A stretch of DNA of 64,000 bases from Acinetobacter sp. TR3 (GCF_027105055.1 NZ_CP114264.1:558001-622000); one strand, 5' to 3'. Counted from the stretch's first letter, positions 35,838-47,210 are shown. Made by a program: numbers and translations. Notes: a model not told the origin generated them from the letters alone.

Positions 35838-38522
35838 ATGGCTACAATTCATGTCGATGGAAAATCGTATGAAGTCAATGGCTCTGAAAACTTGCTACAA
35901 GCATGTCTCAGCCTTGGTATCGACATCCCGTATTTTTGTTGGCACCCATCCTTAGGTTCTGTTGGTTCTTGTCGTCAATGTGCTGTTACGCAATATAATA
36001 ATGCGGAAGATACACGTGGGCGCTTAGTCATGTCTTGTATGACACCAGCTGCCGACAATACCTTTATTTCTATTGAAGACAAAGAAGCAACAGATTTTCG
36101 TGCATCAATCGTCGAATTCTTAATGACCAACCACCCACATGACTGTCCAGTCTGTGAAGAAGGTGGTCACTGTCATTTACAAGATATGACGGTGATGACG
36201 CAACACGATCGTCGTCGCTATCGCTTCACGAAGCGTACCCATCATAACCAAGAGTTGGGTTCGTTTATTGCACATGAAATGAACCGCTGTATCGCGTGCT
36301 ATCGTTGTGTGCGTTACTACAAAGATTATGCGGGTGGTACAGACTTTGGTGTCTATGCCAATGCATCACGTGTTTATTTCGGTCGTCCAGAATCAGGAAC
36401 TTTAGAGTCTGAATTTTCTGGTAACTTGACTGAAGTCTGTCCGACTGGTGTATTTACTGATAAGACGCATTCAGCACGTTATAACCGTAAGTGGGACATG
36501 CAATATGCACCAAGCGTATGCCAAGGCTGTTCTTCAGGTTGTAACATCTCACCAGGTGAGCGTTATGGCGAAATCCGTCGTGTTGAAAACCGCTTCAATG
36601 GCTCAGTAAATCAATACTTCCTGTGTGATAAAGGTCGTTTTGGTACGGGTTATGTCAATCGTGAAGATCGTCCACGTCAACCACAGTTCCGTAATGGTGA
36701 TGCTGTTACAACAGTGAGTGTGGATCAAGCACTTGATCAAGTAATTGCTCAACTAAAAGGCAAAAAAGTATTAGGTGTTGGTTCGCCACGCGCAAGCTTG
36801 GAATCAAACTATGCGCTACGTCAATTGGTTGGACAAGACAATTATTCAACTGGATTGTCTCAAAAAGAGCAAAATCTGGTTGAATTAGCTGCATCAATCA
36901 TGCAAACACAGGGTATTTACAACCCGAACATGCGTGAAATTGAAAGCTACGATGCGGTATTGATCTTGGGTGAAGACTTAACCCAAACTGCGCCACGTAT
37001 GGCTTTATCAGTTCGCCAAGCAGCGAAAAATAAAGCCAAAGAAATGGCAGCTAAAACGCGTACACCAGATTGGTTGGCAGAGCCTGTACAACGTATTGGT
37101 CAAGATGCTAAATCTCCAATCTATATTCTTGCTGCAACGCAAACACGTTTAGCGGATGTGGCAACGGGTGAAGTAGTTGCATCGCCAAATGATATCGCAC
37201 GTTTAGGTTTCGCGGTTGCGGCTGCTGTTAAAGGCGAAGCGCTTTCTGGTTTAGCTGATGATGCAAAAGCATTTGCACAAACGATTGCAGACACCTTGAA
37301 AGCAGCGAAAAAGCCTTTGATCATTTCTGGTACGAGTTTACAAGATCCTGCGATTATCGAAGCGGCTGCACAGGTTGCACAAAACTTAGGTGAACATGCA
37401 GGTTTATCATTGACTGTTCCTGAAGTGAACTCAATGGGCTTGGCATTATTCGGTGGTTTAAGTTTAGAACAAGCTTTTGCACAAGACTATGATGCCGTAG
37501 TTGTGGTTGAAAATGACCTCACTCGTCGTTTGCCAGTTGCTCAAGTAAAAGCTGCGCTTGATAAAGCTCAAACTGTGATCGTATTGGATCACAGTGAAAC
37601 GCCAACCTTGAAACTTGCGGATATCGTGCTTTCTGCGGCAAGTTTTGCTGAAGGTGACGGGACTGTCGTGAGCCAAGAAGGTCGTGCGCAGCGTTTCTAT
37701 CAAGTCTATGACCCAAGCTACTACAAGCCTGAATATGCGATCAAAGAATCATGGCGTTGGTTACATGCTGTTGAGACAGGTCTTAAAGGTAAAGCAGTCG
37801 ATTGGACATTGCTTGATGATGTAATTGATGACATCGTGAAAAATGTGCCTGTACTTGAAGCGATTCAAGATGTTGCGCCAGATGCAGGTTATCGTGTTCA
37901 TGGTTTGAAAATTGCACGAGAGCCACGTCGTTACTCAGGTCGTACTGCAATGCGTGCGCCGTTATCGATTCACGAGCCAAAACAACCAACTGATCCAGAT
38001 TCAGCATTAACTTTCTCGATGGAAGGTTATGTGGGTAATCAGACAGCATCGTCTTTAGTACCTTTCGCATGGGCTGCGGGTTGGAACTCGCCACAAGCGT
38101 GGAACAAGTACCAAGATGAAGTCGGTGGTCACTTAAAAGGTGGTGATTCGGGTGTGCGTTTATTCGATCGCTTAGCAAAACGTCCTGCACGTAGCTATGT
38201 TGCACCGACTGCCGTGGTTGTGAATCCTGAAAGCTTCCGTCTTGTGCCAATGCACCATATTTTTGGTTCTGGTGAATTCACGATTAAAACACCAGCAATG
38301 GAATCACGTATTCCTGAAGCGATGTTTGCCGTGGGTGAACAAGATGCGACGCGCTTAAATGTTCAAGATGGTCAACGTATTACCGTGAAAGCAGGCGAAA
38401 CGAGCATCAGCTTACCTGTACAAGTCATCGAATATTTACCAACAGGCTATATTGGTTATCCAATTGGTCTAGCACCAACCGTTTCATTGGCAGAGCCTGT
38501 GTCTGTGGCAGTAGGAGTGTAA
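35838..38522 (+). CDS. nuoG: NADH-quinone oxidoreductase subunit G
   Basis: The largest peripheral-arm subunit, 894 residues. An N-terminal ferredoxin domain (cysteines in FCWHPSLGSVGSCRQC) is followed by the His-Cys cluster region (HPHDCPVCEEGGHC), then CIACYRCVRYYKD. A molybdopterin-oxidoreductase-like domain follows with cysteines in CQGCSSGCNIS (cluster N7 type). Electrons pass through it from NuoF to NuoI. It is clean throughout, with no breaks. Confidence 0.96.
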   Translation: MATIHVDGKSYEVNGSENLLQACLSLGIDIPYFCWHPSLGSVGSCRQCAVTQYNNAEDTRGRLVMSCMTPAADNTFISIEDKEATDFRASIVEFLMTNHPHDCPVCEEGGHCHLQDMTVMTQHDRRRYRFTKRTHHNQELGSFIAHEMNRCIACYRCVRYYKDYAGGTDFGVYANASRVYFGRPESGTLESEFSGNLTEVCPTGVFTDKTHSARYNRKWDMQYAPSVCQGCSSGCNISPGERYGEIRRVENRFNGSVNQYFLCDKGRFGTGYVNREDRPRQPQFRNGDAVTTVSVDQALDQVIAQLKGKKVLGVGSPRASLESNYALRQLVGQDNYSTGLSQKEQNLVELAASIMQTQGIYNPNMREIESYDAVLILGEDLTQTAPRMALSVRQAAKNKAKEMAAKTRTPDWLAEPVQRIGQDAKSPIYILAATQTRLADVATGEVVASPNDIARLGFAVAAAVKGEALSGLADDAKAFAQTIADTLKAAKKPLIISGTSLQDPAIIEAAAQVAQNLGEHAGLSLTVPEVNSMGLALFGGLSLEQAFAQDYDAVVVVENDLTRRLPVAQVKAALDKAQTVIVLDHSETPTLKLADIVLSAASFAEGDGTVVSQEGRAQRFYQVYDPSYYKPEYAIKESWRWLHAVETGLKGKAVDWTLLDDVIDDIVKNVPVLEAIQDVAPDAGYRVHGLKIAREPRRYSGRTAMRAPLSIHEPKQPTDPDSALTFSMEGYVGNQTASSLVPFAWAAGWNSPQAWNKYQDEVGGHLKGGDSGVRLFDRLAKRPARSYVAPTAVVVNPESFRLVPMHHIFGSGEFTIKTPAMESRIPEAMFAVGEQDATRLNVQDGQRITVKAGETSISLPVQVIEYLPTGYIGYPIGLAPTVSLAEPVSVAVGV

Positions 38523-38525
38523 TTC

Positions 38526-39542
38526 ATGAATCAAGAAATTATACGTCAAACGCCACTTTGGGCTGAGAACTGGCCAATCGCTTATTCAGTGATTCAAGCG
38601 GTTGTGATCCTGTTGGTGGTGGTTTTGGTTGCTGCATTAATGTCATTTATTGAGCGTCGTCTCTTGGCATTATGGCAAGACCGTTATGGTCCAAACCGTG
38701 TTGGTCCGGGTGGTATGTTCCAGATCGTTGCCGACATGCTCAAGATCATGTTCAAAGAAGACTGGACACCAAAGTTTGCTGACAAGCTGACTTTTCGTTT
38801 AGCACCAGCAGTTGCGATGGCAACTGCAGTACTTTCGTTTATGGTCATCCCAGTAAGTCCTACACTGGGCGTTGCGGATATGAGTATCGGTCTATTGTTC
38901 TTTATGGCAATGGCGGGTATTGCAGTTTATGCAGTGCTATTTGGTGGTTGGGCGTCTAACAACAAATACTCGTTACTCGGTGGTCTTCGTTCTGCTGCTC
39001 AAACTATTTCTTATGAAGTGTTCTTGGGTATCTCATTGATGGGTGTGGTTGCGATTGCAGGCTCATTCAATCTACGTGAAATCGTTGAAGCTCAACGTGA
39101 TGTTTGGTTTGTTATTCCACAATTCATTGGTTTCATTATCTTTGTTATTGCTGGTGTTGCAGTGACGCATCGTCATCCATTTGACCAACCAGAAGCTGAG
39201 CAAGAATTGGCGGAAGGTTATCATGTTGAATATGGTGGGATGAAGTGGGGGATGTTCTTCGTTGCGGAATACGTCAACGTGGTTTTAATCTCTGCACTGA
39301 TCGTAACGTTATTCTTCGGCGGATGGCTTGCACCATTTAACTTAGAAATTCCATTTGTTCCACCAGTTTTTTGGTTCGTGATTAAAACAGCATTCTTTGT
39401 AATGATGTTTGTATTGGCGCGTGGTTCTTTAATGCGTCCACGTTATGACCAAGTGATGAACTTTGGTTGGAAAGTTTGTTTGCCATTGGCGTTGGTCAAC
39501 TTGTTAGTGACTGGTGCTGTGATTCTGATGAATCAGGCCTAG
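38526..39542 (+). CDS. nuoH: NADH-quinone oxidoreductase subunit H
   Basis: Membrane subunit connecting the quinone site to the proton-pumping arm, 338 residues and about eight helices. Conserved loops are [20 protein letters not shown] and [20 protein letters not shown]. It begins four bases after nuoG. Confidence 0.97.
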   Translation: MNQEIIRQTPLWAENWPIAYSVIQAVVILLVVVLVAALMSFIERRLLALWQDRYGPNRVGPGGMFQIVADMLKIMFKEDWTPKFADKLTFRLAPAVAMATAVLSFMVIPVSPTLGVADMSIGLLFFMAMAGIAVYAVLFGGWASNNKYSLLGGLRSAAQTISYEVFLGISLMGVVAIAGSFNLREIVEAQRDVWFVIPQFIGFIIFVIAGVAVTHRHPFDQPEAEQELAEGYHVEYGGMKWGMFFVAEYVNVVLISALIVTLFFGGWLAPFNLEIPFVPPVFWFVIKTAFFVMMFVLARGSLMRPRYDQVMNFGWKVCLPLALVNLLVTGAVILMNQA

Positions 39543-39560
39543 GACAGCAGGGAGTACAAA

Positions 39561-40103
39561 ATGTATAAAATTCTAGCTGGATTTGGAACGATTGTCCGTT
39601 CGTTGTGGATGGTGTTTAGCCATGTAACACGTAAACGTGACACGATTTTATATCCAGAAGTACCAGCTGAACAAATTGTGCCTCCACGCTTTCGTGGTCG
39701 CATCATCTTGACGCGTGATCCAGATGGTGAAGAGCGTTGTGTGGCATGTAACCTTTGTGCGGTTGCATGTCCTGTTGGCTGTATTTCATTACAAAAAGCG
39801 GAAAAAGAAGATGGACGTTGGTATCCAGAATTTTTCCGTATTAACTTTTCACGCTGCATTTTCTGCGGTATGTGTGAAGAAGCTTGTCCTACAACTGCAA
39901 TTCAGATGACTCCAGATTTTGAACTTGCTGAATATGTACGCCAAGACTTGGTTTATGAAAAAGAAAACTTATTGATTTCTGGCCCAGGCAAATATCCTGA
40001 CTATAACTTCTACCGTGTTACTGGTATGGCAGTAAATGGTAAGGAAAAAGGTCAAGCACAAAAAGAAAGTGCACCAGTTGATGTACGGAGCTTATTACCA
40101 TGA
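39561..40103 (+). CDS. nuoI: NADH-quinone oxidoreductase subunit I
   Basis: Carries two [4Fe-4S] clusters, N6a and N6b, in classical ferredoxin motifs [15 protein letters not shown] and [15 protein letters not shown]. It has 180 residues and joins the peripheral arm to the membrane arm. Its stop overlaps nuoJ by four bases. Confidence 0.97.
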   Translation: MYKILAGFGTIVRSLWMVFSHVTRKRDTILYPEVPAEQIVPPRFRGRIILTRDPDGEERCVACNLCAVACPVGCISLQKAEKEDGRWYPEFFRINFSRCIFCGMCEEACPTTAIQMTPDFELAEYVRQDLVYEKENLLISGPGKYPDYNFYRVTGMAVNGKEKGQAQKESAPVDVRSLLP

Positions 40104-40621
40104 TGTGGCCATTTTATTTGATGGCACTTGTGGCCATCGTATCGACAATTCGTGTTGTGACAAATACGAATCCCGTACATGCTCTTTTAAGCTTAATCGT
40201 TTCTTTACTTGCTGTTGCTGGTATTTTCATGATCGTGGGTGCGCCTTTTGCTGGTGCACTTGAGATTATTGTTTATGCTGGTGCGATCATGGTCTTGTTC
40301 GTCTTTGTGGTCATGATGTTGAACCTTGGACAAGATACGGTTGAACAAGAACGTAAATGGTTGAGTTCTGATGCATGGGCATATCCTGCATTAATGAGTT
40401 TCTTATTGGGCTTGGTTTTGGTTTGGATGTTGGGTGGAGAATACACCACGATTTCTGCACCATTAGGTACAGAAATTGTAGGTCCTAAAGCAGTCGGTCA
40501 AGCATTATTTACTCACTATCTATTATTGGTAGAAGTTGCCGCGATGTTATTGCTTGCAGCCTTAGTTGCTGCATATCACTTAGGCAAACGTGAACCAAGT
40601 GCAGAAGAGGATAAACAATAA
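40100..40621 (+). CDS. nuoJ: NADH-quinone oxidoreductase subunit J
   Basis: Five-helix membrane subunit, 173 residues. The conserved helix with [20 protein letters not shown] is the pi-bulge helix of NuoJ. It overlaps nuoI by four bases and nuoK by one. Confidence 0.96.
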   Translation: MMWPFYLMALVAIVSTIRVVTNTNPVHALLSLIVSLLAVAGIFMIVGAPFAGALEIIVYAGAIMVLFVFVVMMLNLGQDTVEQERKWLSSDAWAYPALMSFLLGLVLVWMLGGEYTTISAPLGTEIVGPKAVGQALFTHYLLLVEVAAMLLLAALVAAYHLGKREPSAEEDKQ

Positions 40622-40929
40622 TGGGACACATCCCTTTAGAACATGGTTTGATTGTTGCAACCATCCTTTTTGCACTGGGTTTTTACGGTGTAATGGTGCG
40701 ACGCAACCTATTATTTATGCTAATGAGCCTTGAAGTGATGATGAATGCTGCTGCATTGGCATTTGTTTTGGCAGGTAGTGTTTGGGCTCAACCAGATGGA
40801 CAAGTGATGTTCATTTTGATCCTAACGCTTGCTGCGGCAGAGGCGTGTATTGGTCTTGCGATCGTCCTTCAGTTTTATCATCGCTTCCATCACTTGGATG
40901 TGGATGCTGCTAGTGAGATGCGCGGATGA
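40621..40929 (+). CDS. nuoK: NADH-quinone oxidoreductase subunit K
   Basis: Three-helix antiporter-like subunit, 102 residues. The buried glutamates are seen in [13 protein letters not shown] and [13 protein letters not shown]. The gene is translationally coupled at both ends (TAATG with nuoJ, ATGA with nuoL). Confidence 0.97.
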   Translation: MGHIPLEHGLIVATILFALGFYGVMVRRNLLFMLMSLEVMMNAAALAFVLAGSVWAQPDGQVMFILILTLAAAEACIGLAIVLQFYHRFHHLDVDAASEMRG

Positions 40930-42821
40930 GTACATTATATTTAACCGTTTTATTTCCGCTCATTGGTTTTATCCTGTTAGCGGCAGGGCGTAACAAACTG
41001 TCTGAAAATGTGGCTGCCATTATTGGTGTCGGTTCAGTGGGTTTATCTGCGCTATTTGCTTTAATCGCGGGTCTTGCATTTACCAGCAGTGGCCAATCCG
41101 TTTTTGTCCAACACTTATGGACGTGGTTCAGTGTTGGCGGTTTTGAGCCAGGTATTAGCTTGCACCTCGATGGTTTGTCATTATTGATGACAGGTATGAT
41201 CACAGGTGTTGGTTTCCTGATTCACATCTTTGCATCATGGTATATGCGTGGTGAAGAAGATTACGCACGTTTCTTCTCTTATTTCAACCTGTTTGTTGCC
41301 AGCATGTTGTTGTTGGTACTCGGCGATAACTTGGCGTTATTGTTCTTAGGTTGGGAAGGCGTAGGTCTGTGTTCATACCTCTTGATTGGTTTCTACTACT
41401 CAAACCCTGCAAATGGTTGGGCAGCAATCAAAGCATTCACCGTAACACGTGTGGGTGACGTTTTCTTACTCATCGCATTGTTCTTGCTCTATCAACAGTT
41501 TGGTACGTTAAATACACAGTACATTGTTGAACATGCGGCGACTGTGATGACACAAAGCTCATCATTGTCGATTTGGACAGCATTGATGTTGTTCTTGGGT
41601 GCGGCAGGTAAATCAGCGCAAATTCCATTACAAACTTGGTTAGCTGATGCGATGGCTGGTCCTACACCAGTATCTGCATTGATCCACGCTGCAACGATGG
41701 TTACAGCGGGTGTGTACTTATGCTGCCGTATGTTCTCTGTGATGGAAATGGCGCCAGAAGTAATGCAGTTCATCTCGATTACAGGTGCAGTAACCTTACT
41801 TGTAGCTGGTTTTGCTGCATTGGTTCAAACCGATATCAAACGTATCTTGGCTTACTCAACTATGAGTCAGTTAGGTTATATGTTTATGGCTGTAGGCGCT
41901 GAAGCTTACCAAGCTGGTTTGTTCCACATGTTGGCTCATGCATTCTTCAAAGCATTATTGTTCCTTTCTTCGGGTGCCGTAATTCTTGCATGTCATCACG
42001 AACAAAACATTTTCAAAATGGGTGGATTACGTAAAAAGATTCCATTCGTATTTTGGTGTTTCGTCATCGGTGGTGGCGCATTGGCTGCACTTCCAATCGT
42101 AACTGTTGGTTTCTTCTCTAAAGATGCCATCTTAGGTGCAGTATATGCACAGTCTACAATTGCAAATATTCCACTTTACAATACGTTGTATTGGGTGGGT
42201 GTAGCGGGTGCTTTCTTAACTTCAATTTATACGTTCCGTCTAATTTGGGTTGTATTCTTTGGCGAAGAAAAAACCCATGCACATGCCATTCATGGCGTGA
42301 CTTACTGGGCACCGCTTGCAATTCTTGCGACCTTATCAACAGGTATTGGTTATTTCTTACAAGCACCTGTTGCAAAATTATTGACTGCTGCAAGTATTCC
42401 AAGCTTTGTTGTTCCTGAAGCTTTAGAAGAAGCGGTTGCACATGCAGAACATTTAGCAAGTGGTGTTGCCCTTGTTGGTTTAGCTGTGGGTATCTTCTTG
42501 TTTGTTTTTGCATACGGTGCAGTAAAAGCTTTTGCTCAAACATCTTTGGGTTCAGGTCTAGCGCACATTTGCCGTACAGCATTTGGTTTCGATGCTTTGT
42601 ATGACATCGTATTTGTAAAACCTTATTTATTGATTGCGAAAATTTTAGGTCGTGATCCAGTTGACGGTTTATGGTTAGTGCTCCCTGCAATTGTGAAGGG
42701 TGGTAATAGCTTTACAAGTTCGCGTCAAACAGGTTCATTGCGTGAATACGCATCAAGCATGTCACTCGGTGTAGTGGTGTTATTGATGATCTTGATCGTA
42801 GTTCAGGTTGTGGGGAAATAA
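40926..42821 (+). CDS. nuoL: NADH-quinone oxidoreductase subunit L
   Basis: Distal proton-pumping subunit, 631 residues, with the long lateral helix at the C-terminus. Antiporter signatures include [38 protein letters not shown] and SHxx-type lysines around [15 protein letters not shown]. The C-terminal sequence after 550 carries the lateral helix. Confidence 0.97.
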   Translation: MSTLYLTVLFPLIGFILLAAGRNKLSENVAAIIGVGSVGLSALFALIAGLAFTSSGQSVFVQHLWTWFSVGGFEPGISLHLDGLSLLMTGMITGVGFLIHIFASWYMRGEEDYARFFSYFNLFVASMLLLVLGDNLALLFLGWEGVGLCSYLLIGFYYSNPANGWAAIKAFTVTRVGDVFLLIALFLLYQQFGTLNTQYIVEHAATVMTQSSSLSIWTALMLFLGAAGKSAQIPLQTWLADAMAGPTPVSALIHAATMVTAGVYLCCRMFSVMEMAPEVMQFISITGAVTLLVAGFAALVQTDIKRILAYSTMSQLGYMFMAVGAEAYQAGLFHMLAHAFFKALLFLSSGAVILACHHEQNIFKMGGLRKKIPFVFWCFVIGGGALAALPIVTVGFFSKDAILGAVYAQSTIANIPLYNTLYWVGVAGAFLTSIYTFRLIWVVFFGEEKTHAHAIHGVTYWAPLAILATLSTGIGYFLQAPVAKLLTAASIPSFVVPEALEEAVAHAEHLASGVALVGLAVGIFLFVFAYGAVKAFAQTSLGSGLAHICRTAFGFDALYDIVFVKPYLLIAKILGRDPVDGLWLVLPAIVKGGNSFTSSRQTGSLREYASSMSLGVVVLLMILIVVQVVGK

Positions 42822-42822
42822 A

Positions 42823-44421
42823 ATGGAAAACAATTTAATTTTACCCGCACTGATTTTAGTTCCTTTCATTGCTGGTTTTATTTGTTGGTTGGTTGATAAA
42901 TTTGACCAACACTTACCGCGTTGGATTGCCTTGATTGGTATGCTCATTACCTTTGGTTTGGGTATTGCACTATGGCAAACTGGTACATATAGCTACGAGT
43001 TGGGCGGTAAAGTCCCAACTTGGGCGGCTGAATTCCATCTCCCATGGATTCAGACTTTAGGGATTAGCATTCACTTGGCTGTGGATGGTTTATCTCTACT
43101 CATGGTTTTACTTACAGCGTTACTTGGTGTGCTTGCTGTTGGTTGTTCATGGGGTGAAATTCAAAAGAATGTTGGTTTCTTCCACTTAAACCTCCTTTGG
43201 AGTTTAGGTGGGGTTATCGGTGTATTCCTTGCAATTGACTTATTCTTGTTCTTCTTCTTTTGGGAGATGATGCTTGTACCAATCTATTTCTTGATTGCGT
43301 TATGGGGACACTCAGGATCAAATGGTCGTTCACGTGTTTATGCTGCAACTAAATTCTTCTTATATACACAAATTGCTGGTTTAATCATGTTAATCGGTAT
43401 CTTAGGCTTAGTGGTCTATGGATATATGATGACAGGTATGATTGGTTTTGATTACAGCTACTTATTGGCTGTTGCAAACCACTTACCACCAGAAGTTGCA
43501 TATGCACTTATGTTGTGTTTCTTTGTTGGTTTTGCAGTTAAATTACCTGTATTCCCATTACACGGTTGGTTACCTGATGCGCATGCACAAGCACCAACAG
43601 CGGGTTCTGTGGACTTAGCGGGTATTTTGATTAAGACAGCAGCGTACGGTCTACTTCGTTTCGTGATTCCATTCTTCCCAGCAGCGTCAGCTCAGTTTGC
43701 TGATATTGCAATTATTTTGGGTCTGATTGGTATTTTCTACGGTGCATTCTTAGCGTACCAACAAACAGACATGAAACGTCTGCTTGCGTATACGTCTATT
43801 TCACACATGGGTTTCATTTTACTTGCAATCTATGCAGGTAATATTCTGACTTTCCAAGGTCTGATGATCATGATGTTGGCACATGGTTTGTCATCTGCTG
43901 CATTGTTCATTATGTCGGGTCAAGTGTATGAACGTTTACATACCCGTGATTTACGTTTAATGGGTGGTCTTCGTGGGCAATTGCAATATTTACCATTCTT
44001 CTTGATGTTCTTTGTTGCAGCACTTGTCGGTGTACCTGGTCTAGGTAACTTTATTGGTGAATTCTTAATTCTTATGGGTTCATTCAAAGCTTATCCTGCA
44101 TTCACAATCATTGCTGCTGTAAGTTTGGTATTTGCAGGTCTCTACGGTTTGATTTTGATTCACAAAGCGTTATTTGGTGAGCCAAATCCAGAACAAAAGC
44201 AACACTATACAAGCCCACTGAAAGACTTATCAGTACGTGAAGTGAGCATTTTGATGATCTGTGTGATTGGTTTACTTTGGTTAGGGCTTTACCCACAAAC
44301 ATTCTTGGATATGTCTCATTCAAGCATGCAGTGGTTAGTCAATAGTTATATGCCAGTACAAGAAGTTGTTGAAACTGTTCAACAGGCTGCAACTCAACTT
44401 GAACAAGTGGAGATGCGATAA
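42823..44421 (+). CDS. nuoM: NADH-quinone oxidoreductase subunit M
   Basis: Proton-pumping antiporter-like subunit. The ATG at 42823, one base after the nuoL stop and behind GGGGAAA, gives 532 residues (MENNLILPALIL). Characteristic stretches are FFFFWEMMLVPIYFLIALWG, LPDAHAQAPTAGSVDLAGIL and MKRLLAYTSISHMGFILLAI. Confidence 0.97.
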   Translation: MENNLILPALILVPFIAGFICWLVDKFDQHLPRWIALIGMLITFGLGIALWQTGTYSYELGGKVPTWAAEFHLPWIQTLGISIHLAVDGLSLLMVLLTALLGVLAVGCSWGEIQKNVGFFHLNLLWSLGGVIGVFLAIDLFLFFFFWEMMLVPIYFLIALWGHSGSNGRSRVYAATKFFLYTQIAGLIMLIGILGLVVYGYMMTGMIGFDYSYLLAVANHLPPEVAYALMLCFFVGFAVKLPVFPLHGWLPDAHAQAPTAGSVDLAGILIKTAAYGLLRFVIPFFPAASAQFADIAIILGLIGIFYGAFLAYQQTDMKRLLAYTSISHMGFILLAIYAGNILTFQGLMIMMLAHGLSSAALFIMSGQVYERLHTRDLRLMGGLRGQLQYLPFFLMFFVAALVGVPGLGNFIGEFLILMGSFKAYPAFTIIAAVSLVFAGLYGLILIHKALFGEPNPEQKQHYTSPLKDLSVREVSILMICVIGLLWLGLYPQTFLDMSHSSMQWLVNSYMPVQEVVETVQQAATQLEQVEMR

Positions 44422-44424
44422 ACC

Positions 44425-45921
44425 ATGAACTTCACACTTTCTTTTTCTGAGCTTATGCCGCTTGTCCCAGTGATGATTGTGGCATTGACCTCTGTTGTTG
44501 TGATGTTATTAATTGCGATTAAACGCAATCATAATCTTGTCGCAACAACGACGGTGGTCGGTTTAAACCTTTCTGCAATTTTTATTGCATACACCATGTT
44601 TAGTGGACACTTTGTTCCTGCGAACGTGATGGGCATGTTTATGGTTGATCCATTTACCATGCTCTACCAATTCCTGATTTTGATTGCTGCTTTGGCTTGT
44701 AGCACGCTTTCACATGCCTACATTGAAACGTATAAAGATAATCGTGAAGAACTTTATATCTTGTTACTTTGTTCTGTAGCAGGTGCAATGCTATTGGTTG
44801 CAAGTTCTCATTACGCTGCCTTCTTTATTAGCTTAGAGTTAATGTCAATTCCTGTGTATGGTATGTTGGCTTACACGCATCAACGTAGCCAATCTTTAGA
44901 AGCGGGAATTAAGTATCTTGTACTTTCAGCAACTGCATCTGCGATGTTGTTGATGGGTATGGCATATATCTATGCATATACAGGCTCATTGTCATTCTAT
45001 GATTCTGTTCAAGCATTGATGACTGCGATCAAGCAACCAATGGTGCTATTAGGTTTAGGTCTCATTATCTTTGCTGTTGCATTTAAGCTTTCACTTGCAC
45101 CATTCCATAAATGGACGCCTGATGTGTATGCAGGTGCACCAGCACCTATGGCGACATTCTTAGCAACGGCTGCCAAAGTTGCAACGATTGGTTTATTTGT
45201 ACGTTACTTATTAAGTTCTGGTGCAATCTTAGTTGAATCAATAGTGACTGTTTTGACAGTCATTGCTGTGTTATCAATTTTGGTCGGTAACTTACTTGCA
45301 GTACGTCAAGTGAACTTAAAACGCATCCTTGGTTATTCATCAATTGCACACTTTGGTTACTTGTTGATTGCTTTGATTAGTATGACTTATGCAAGTTTAG
45401 GCAGTGTAACGGTTTATGTGATTACTTATGTATTTACAACAATCGGTGCATTTGGTGCAGTTGCGTTAATGTCTAGTCCATATAACAACGTTGATGAAGC
45501 ACAAAGTCTTGCAGACTACCGTGGTTTGTTCTGGCGTCGTCCGATCTTGACTGCAACATTGACCGTGATGATGTTGTCATTAGCAGGGATTCCATTAACT
45601 GCAGGTTTTATTGGTAAATTCCTTGTGGTAATGGCTGCTGTAACAACTCAACATTGGTTCTTGGCTGCAATGGTCGTTGTAGGAAGTGGTATTGGCTTAT
45701 ATTACTACTTACGTGTGATGATCGTCATGTATATGACACCACCAGAAACACCTCGTATTGATGCTGACGCACATTGGGGAACTAAAGTTGGTGGTATCAT
45801 GGTACTCGGTGCTGCATTGCTTGTATTATTACTCGGTATCTACCCAGATCCAATGATCAATTTGGCATTGAAGTCAGAAATTCTTTCTCCATTGCATTTC
45901 ATGTTGTCTCAACAACAATAA
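44425..45921 (+). CDS. nuoN: NADH-quinone oxidoreductase subunit N
   Basis: Third antiporter-like membrane subunit and last gene of the operon, 498 residues. FISLELMSIPVYGMLAY, APFHKWTPDVYAGAPAPMAT and LKRILGYSSIAHFGYLLIAL are conserved. A terminator follows at once. Confidence 0.97.
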   Translation: MNFTLSFSELMPLVPVMIVALTSVVVMLLIAIKRNHNLVATTTVVGLNLSAIFIAYTMFSGHFVPANVMGMFMVDPFTMLYQFLILIAALACSTLSHAYIETYKDNREELYILLLCSVAGAMLLVASSHYAAFFISLELMSIPVYGMLAYTHQRSQSLEAGIKYLVLSATASAMLLMGMAYIYAYTGSLSFYDSVQALMTAIKQPMVLLGLGLIIFAVAFKLSLAPFHKWTPDVYAGAPAPMATFLATAAKVATIGLFVRYLLSSGAILVESIVTVLTVIAVLSILVGNLLAVRQVNLKRILGYSSIAHFGYLLIALISMTYASLGSVTVYVITYVFTTIGAFGAVALMSSPYNNVDEAQSLADYRGLFWRRPILTATLTVMMLSLAGIPLTAGFIGKFLVVMAAVTTQHWFLAAMVVVGSGIGLYYYLRVMIVMYMTPPETPRIDADAHWGTKVGGIMVLGAALLVLLLGIYPDPMINLALKSEILSPLHFMLSQQQ

Positions 45922-45936
45922 TGATTTGATTTGTAC

Positions 45937-45968
45937 AAAAAAGCCTCCAAAATTTGGGGGCTTTTTTT
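45937..45968 (+). terminator. Terminator of the nuo operon
   Basis: AAAAAAGCCTCC (45937-45948) pairs with the GGGGGCTTTTTTT side (45956-45968) around AAAATTT, ending in seven T. Confidence 0.85.
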
Positions 45969-45989
45969 AATGAATAGTAAAAAACAATC

Positions 45990-45995
45990 TATAAT
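45990..45995 (+). promoter_or_regulatory. Candidate -10 box of upp
   Basis: TATAAT 33 bp before the upp start. The -35 region overlaps the preceding terminator T tract and is weak. Confidence 0.4.
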
Positions 45996-46028
45996 AGCTC
46001 TAGATTAATATTAGTTAGGTACTTACTC

Positions 46029-46664
46029 GTGTCGATTCAAGAAATTCGCCATCCGCTTATTCGTCATAAACTTGGTTTATTACGCCGTTCAGACATTAGC
46101 ACAAAGAACTTTCGTGAATTGGCACAAGAAGTCACGATGCTACTGACCTATGAAGCGACTAAGGATCTACCTGTTGTGGATCATGAAATTGATGGATGGG
46201 CAGGTAAAGTCTCAACTCAGCGTATCGCAGGCAAGAAAATTACCATTGTTCCTATCTTGCGTGCGGGTATTGGTATGCTTGAAGGCGTTCTTAGCCTGAT
46301 TCCAAGTGCGAAAGTCAGTGTATTGGGTTTAGAACGTGATGAGGTGACTTTAGAGGTTCGTACTTACTATAAAAAATTAGTACCTGATGTTGCGAATCGC
46401 TTAGCGATGATTATTGATCCAATGCTGGCAACAGGTAACTCTTTAATTGCTGCAATTGATGTGCTTAAAGCAAGTGGTTGTAAAGATATACGTGTTATGG
46501 TTTTGGTTGCTGCACCCGAAGGTGTTGCAAAAGTAGAAGCTGCGCACCCTGACGTACGTATCTATACAGCATCAATTGATCAAGGTCTGAATGAGGATGG
46601 CTATATCGTTCCAGGTCTTGGTGATGCGGGTGATAAGATTTTTGGTAGTGTTCAAAAAGATTAA
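46029..46664 (+). CDS. upp: Uracil phosphoribosyltransferase
   Basis: Pyrimidine salvage: uracil plus PRPP gives UMP. It has 211 residues with [13 protein letters not shown] at the start, [12 protein letters not shown], the PRPP loop [17 protein letters not shown] and uracil-site [20 protein letters not shown] at the end. The start codon is GTG at 46029 with AGG upstream. No uraA gene is adjacent. Confidence 0.97.
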   Translation: MSIQEIRHPLIRHKLGLLRRSDISTKNFRELAQEVTMLLTYEATKDLPVVDHEIDGWAGKVSTQRIAGKKITIVPILRAGIGMLEGVLSLIPSAKVSVLGLERDEVTLEVRTYYKKLVPDVANRLAMIIDPMLATGNSLIAAIDVLKASGCKDIRVMVLVAAPEGVAKVEAAHPDVRIYTASIDQGLNEDGYIVPGLGDAGDKIFGSVQKD

Positions 46665-46686
46665 TTTTTGAAAATATGCTTAAAAC

Positions 46687-46742
46687 AGAGACTTAATTCA
46701 ACCGTATAGATTTTAGGGGAGGATTTAGAGTCTCTTTTTTTA
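46687..46742 (+). terminator. Possible terminator after upp
   Basis: AGAGACT (46687-46693) pairs with AGTCTCT (46729-46735) across a 35-base loop, followed by TTTTTT. Confidence 0.5.
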
Positions 46743-46781
46743 TATACTGAATGATAGTATTTGCAAAATTGGATGAATGTC

Positions 46782-47075
46782 ATGAAGAAAGAATTTTATC
46801 AGGGAAAAGTTAAACAATATAATCCAGACAAAGGGTTTGGTTTTATTGCAACTGCTGAAGGCGAGATCTTTTTTCATATTTCAGATTTTCCAGCAGCGGA
46901 AGGTGAGCCGAAACGCAATGAAAAAGTAAAATTTGTAGCTCTAGAAAATAATGGAAAATTTAAAGCAGTACAAATTGAACGAGTAGATCCGAATCCTGCA
47001 AAAACTAAAAAAAATAAAATATTAGCTCATAATGAATCGATTACATCAGAATTGTTATCAAACTTTCGGCGTTAG
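46782..47075 (+). CDS. Cold-shock domain protein
   Basis: Single-stranded nucleic-acid-binding OB fold. YQGKVKQYNPDKGFGFIATA contains RNP1-like KGFGFI, and EIFFHISDFP is RNP2-like. The domain covers residues 4-70, and a basic tail (KTKKNKI) reaches residue 97. The ATG at 46782 with GGATG upstream is preferred over ATG 46773 or TTG 46761. It differs from the compact 67-70-residue Csp proteins by its tail. Two further cold-shock-like remnants follow downstream. Confidence 0.88.
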   Translation: MKKEFYQGKVKQYNPDKGFGFIATAEGEIFFHISDFPAAEGEPKRNEKVKFVALENNGKFKAVQIERVDPNPAKTKKNKILAHNESITSELLSNFRR

Positions 47076-47083
47076 GAGAATGC

Positions 47084-47206
47084 ATGATGAATCGCTCATC
47101 AGCAAATAAAAATACTTGCTTTTACTTTATCGCAGTCACAGGGCAGCCTTATTTTTTTGTGATGATGTCAAATTTGATATATTACGTGTTGAATTTCTTG
47201 GGATAA
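47084..47206 (+). pseudogene. Short ORF resembling a decayed cold-shock segment
   Basis: A 40-codon frame with strong AGGAG (47074-47078) before ATG. CFYFIAVTGQPYFF resembles the GFGFIATAEGEIFF part of the upstream cold-shock protein. A one-base shift in the T run near 47151-47157 would continue as DDVKFDILRVEFLG instead of VMMSNLIYYV. It is read as a remnant, but a real 40-aa peptide cannot be excluded. Confidence 0.35.
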
Positions 47207-47210
47207 TCTG

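Noticed and set aside
42154-42690. 178-aa minus-strand open frame
   Set aside because: It lies wholly within nuoL, has Gln/Leu-rich composition typical of antisense frames, and no start signal.
47084-47206. Confident annotation of a 40-aa protein
   Set aside because: It has a strong RBS, but its similarity to part of the cold-shock domain and a likely frameshift favour a remnant.
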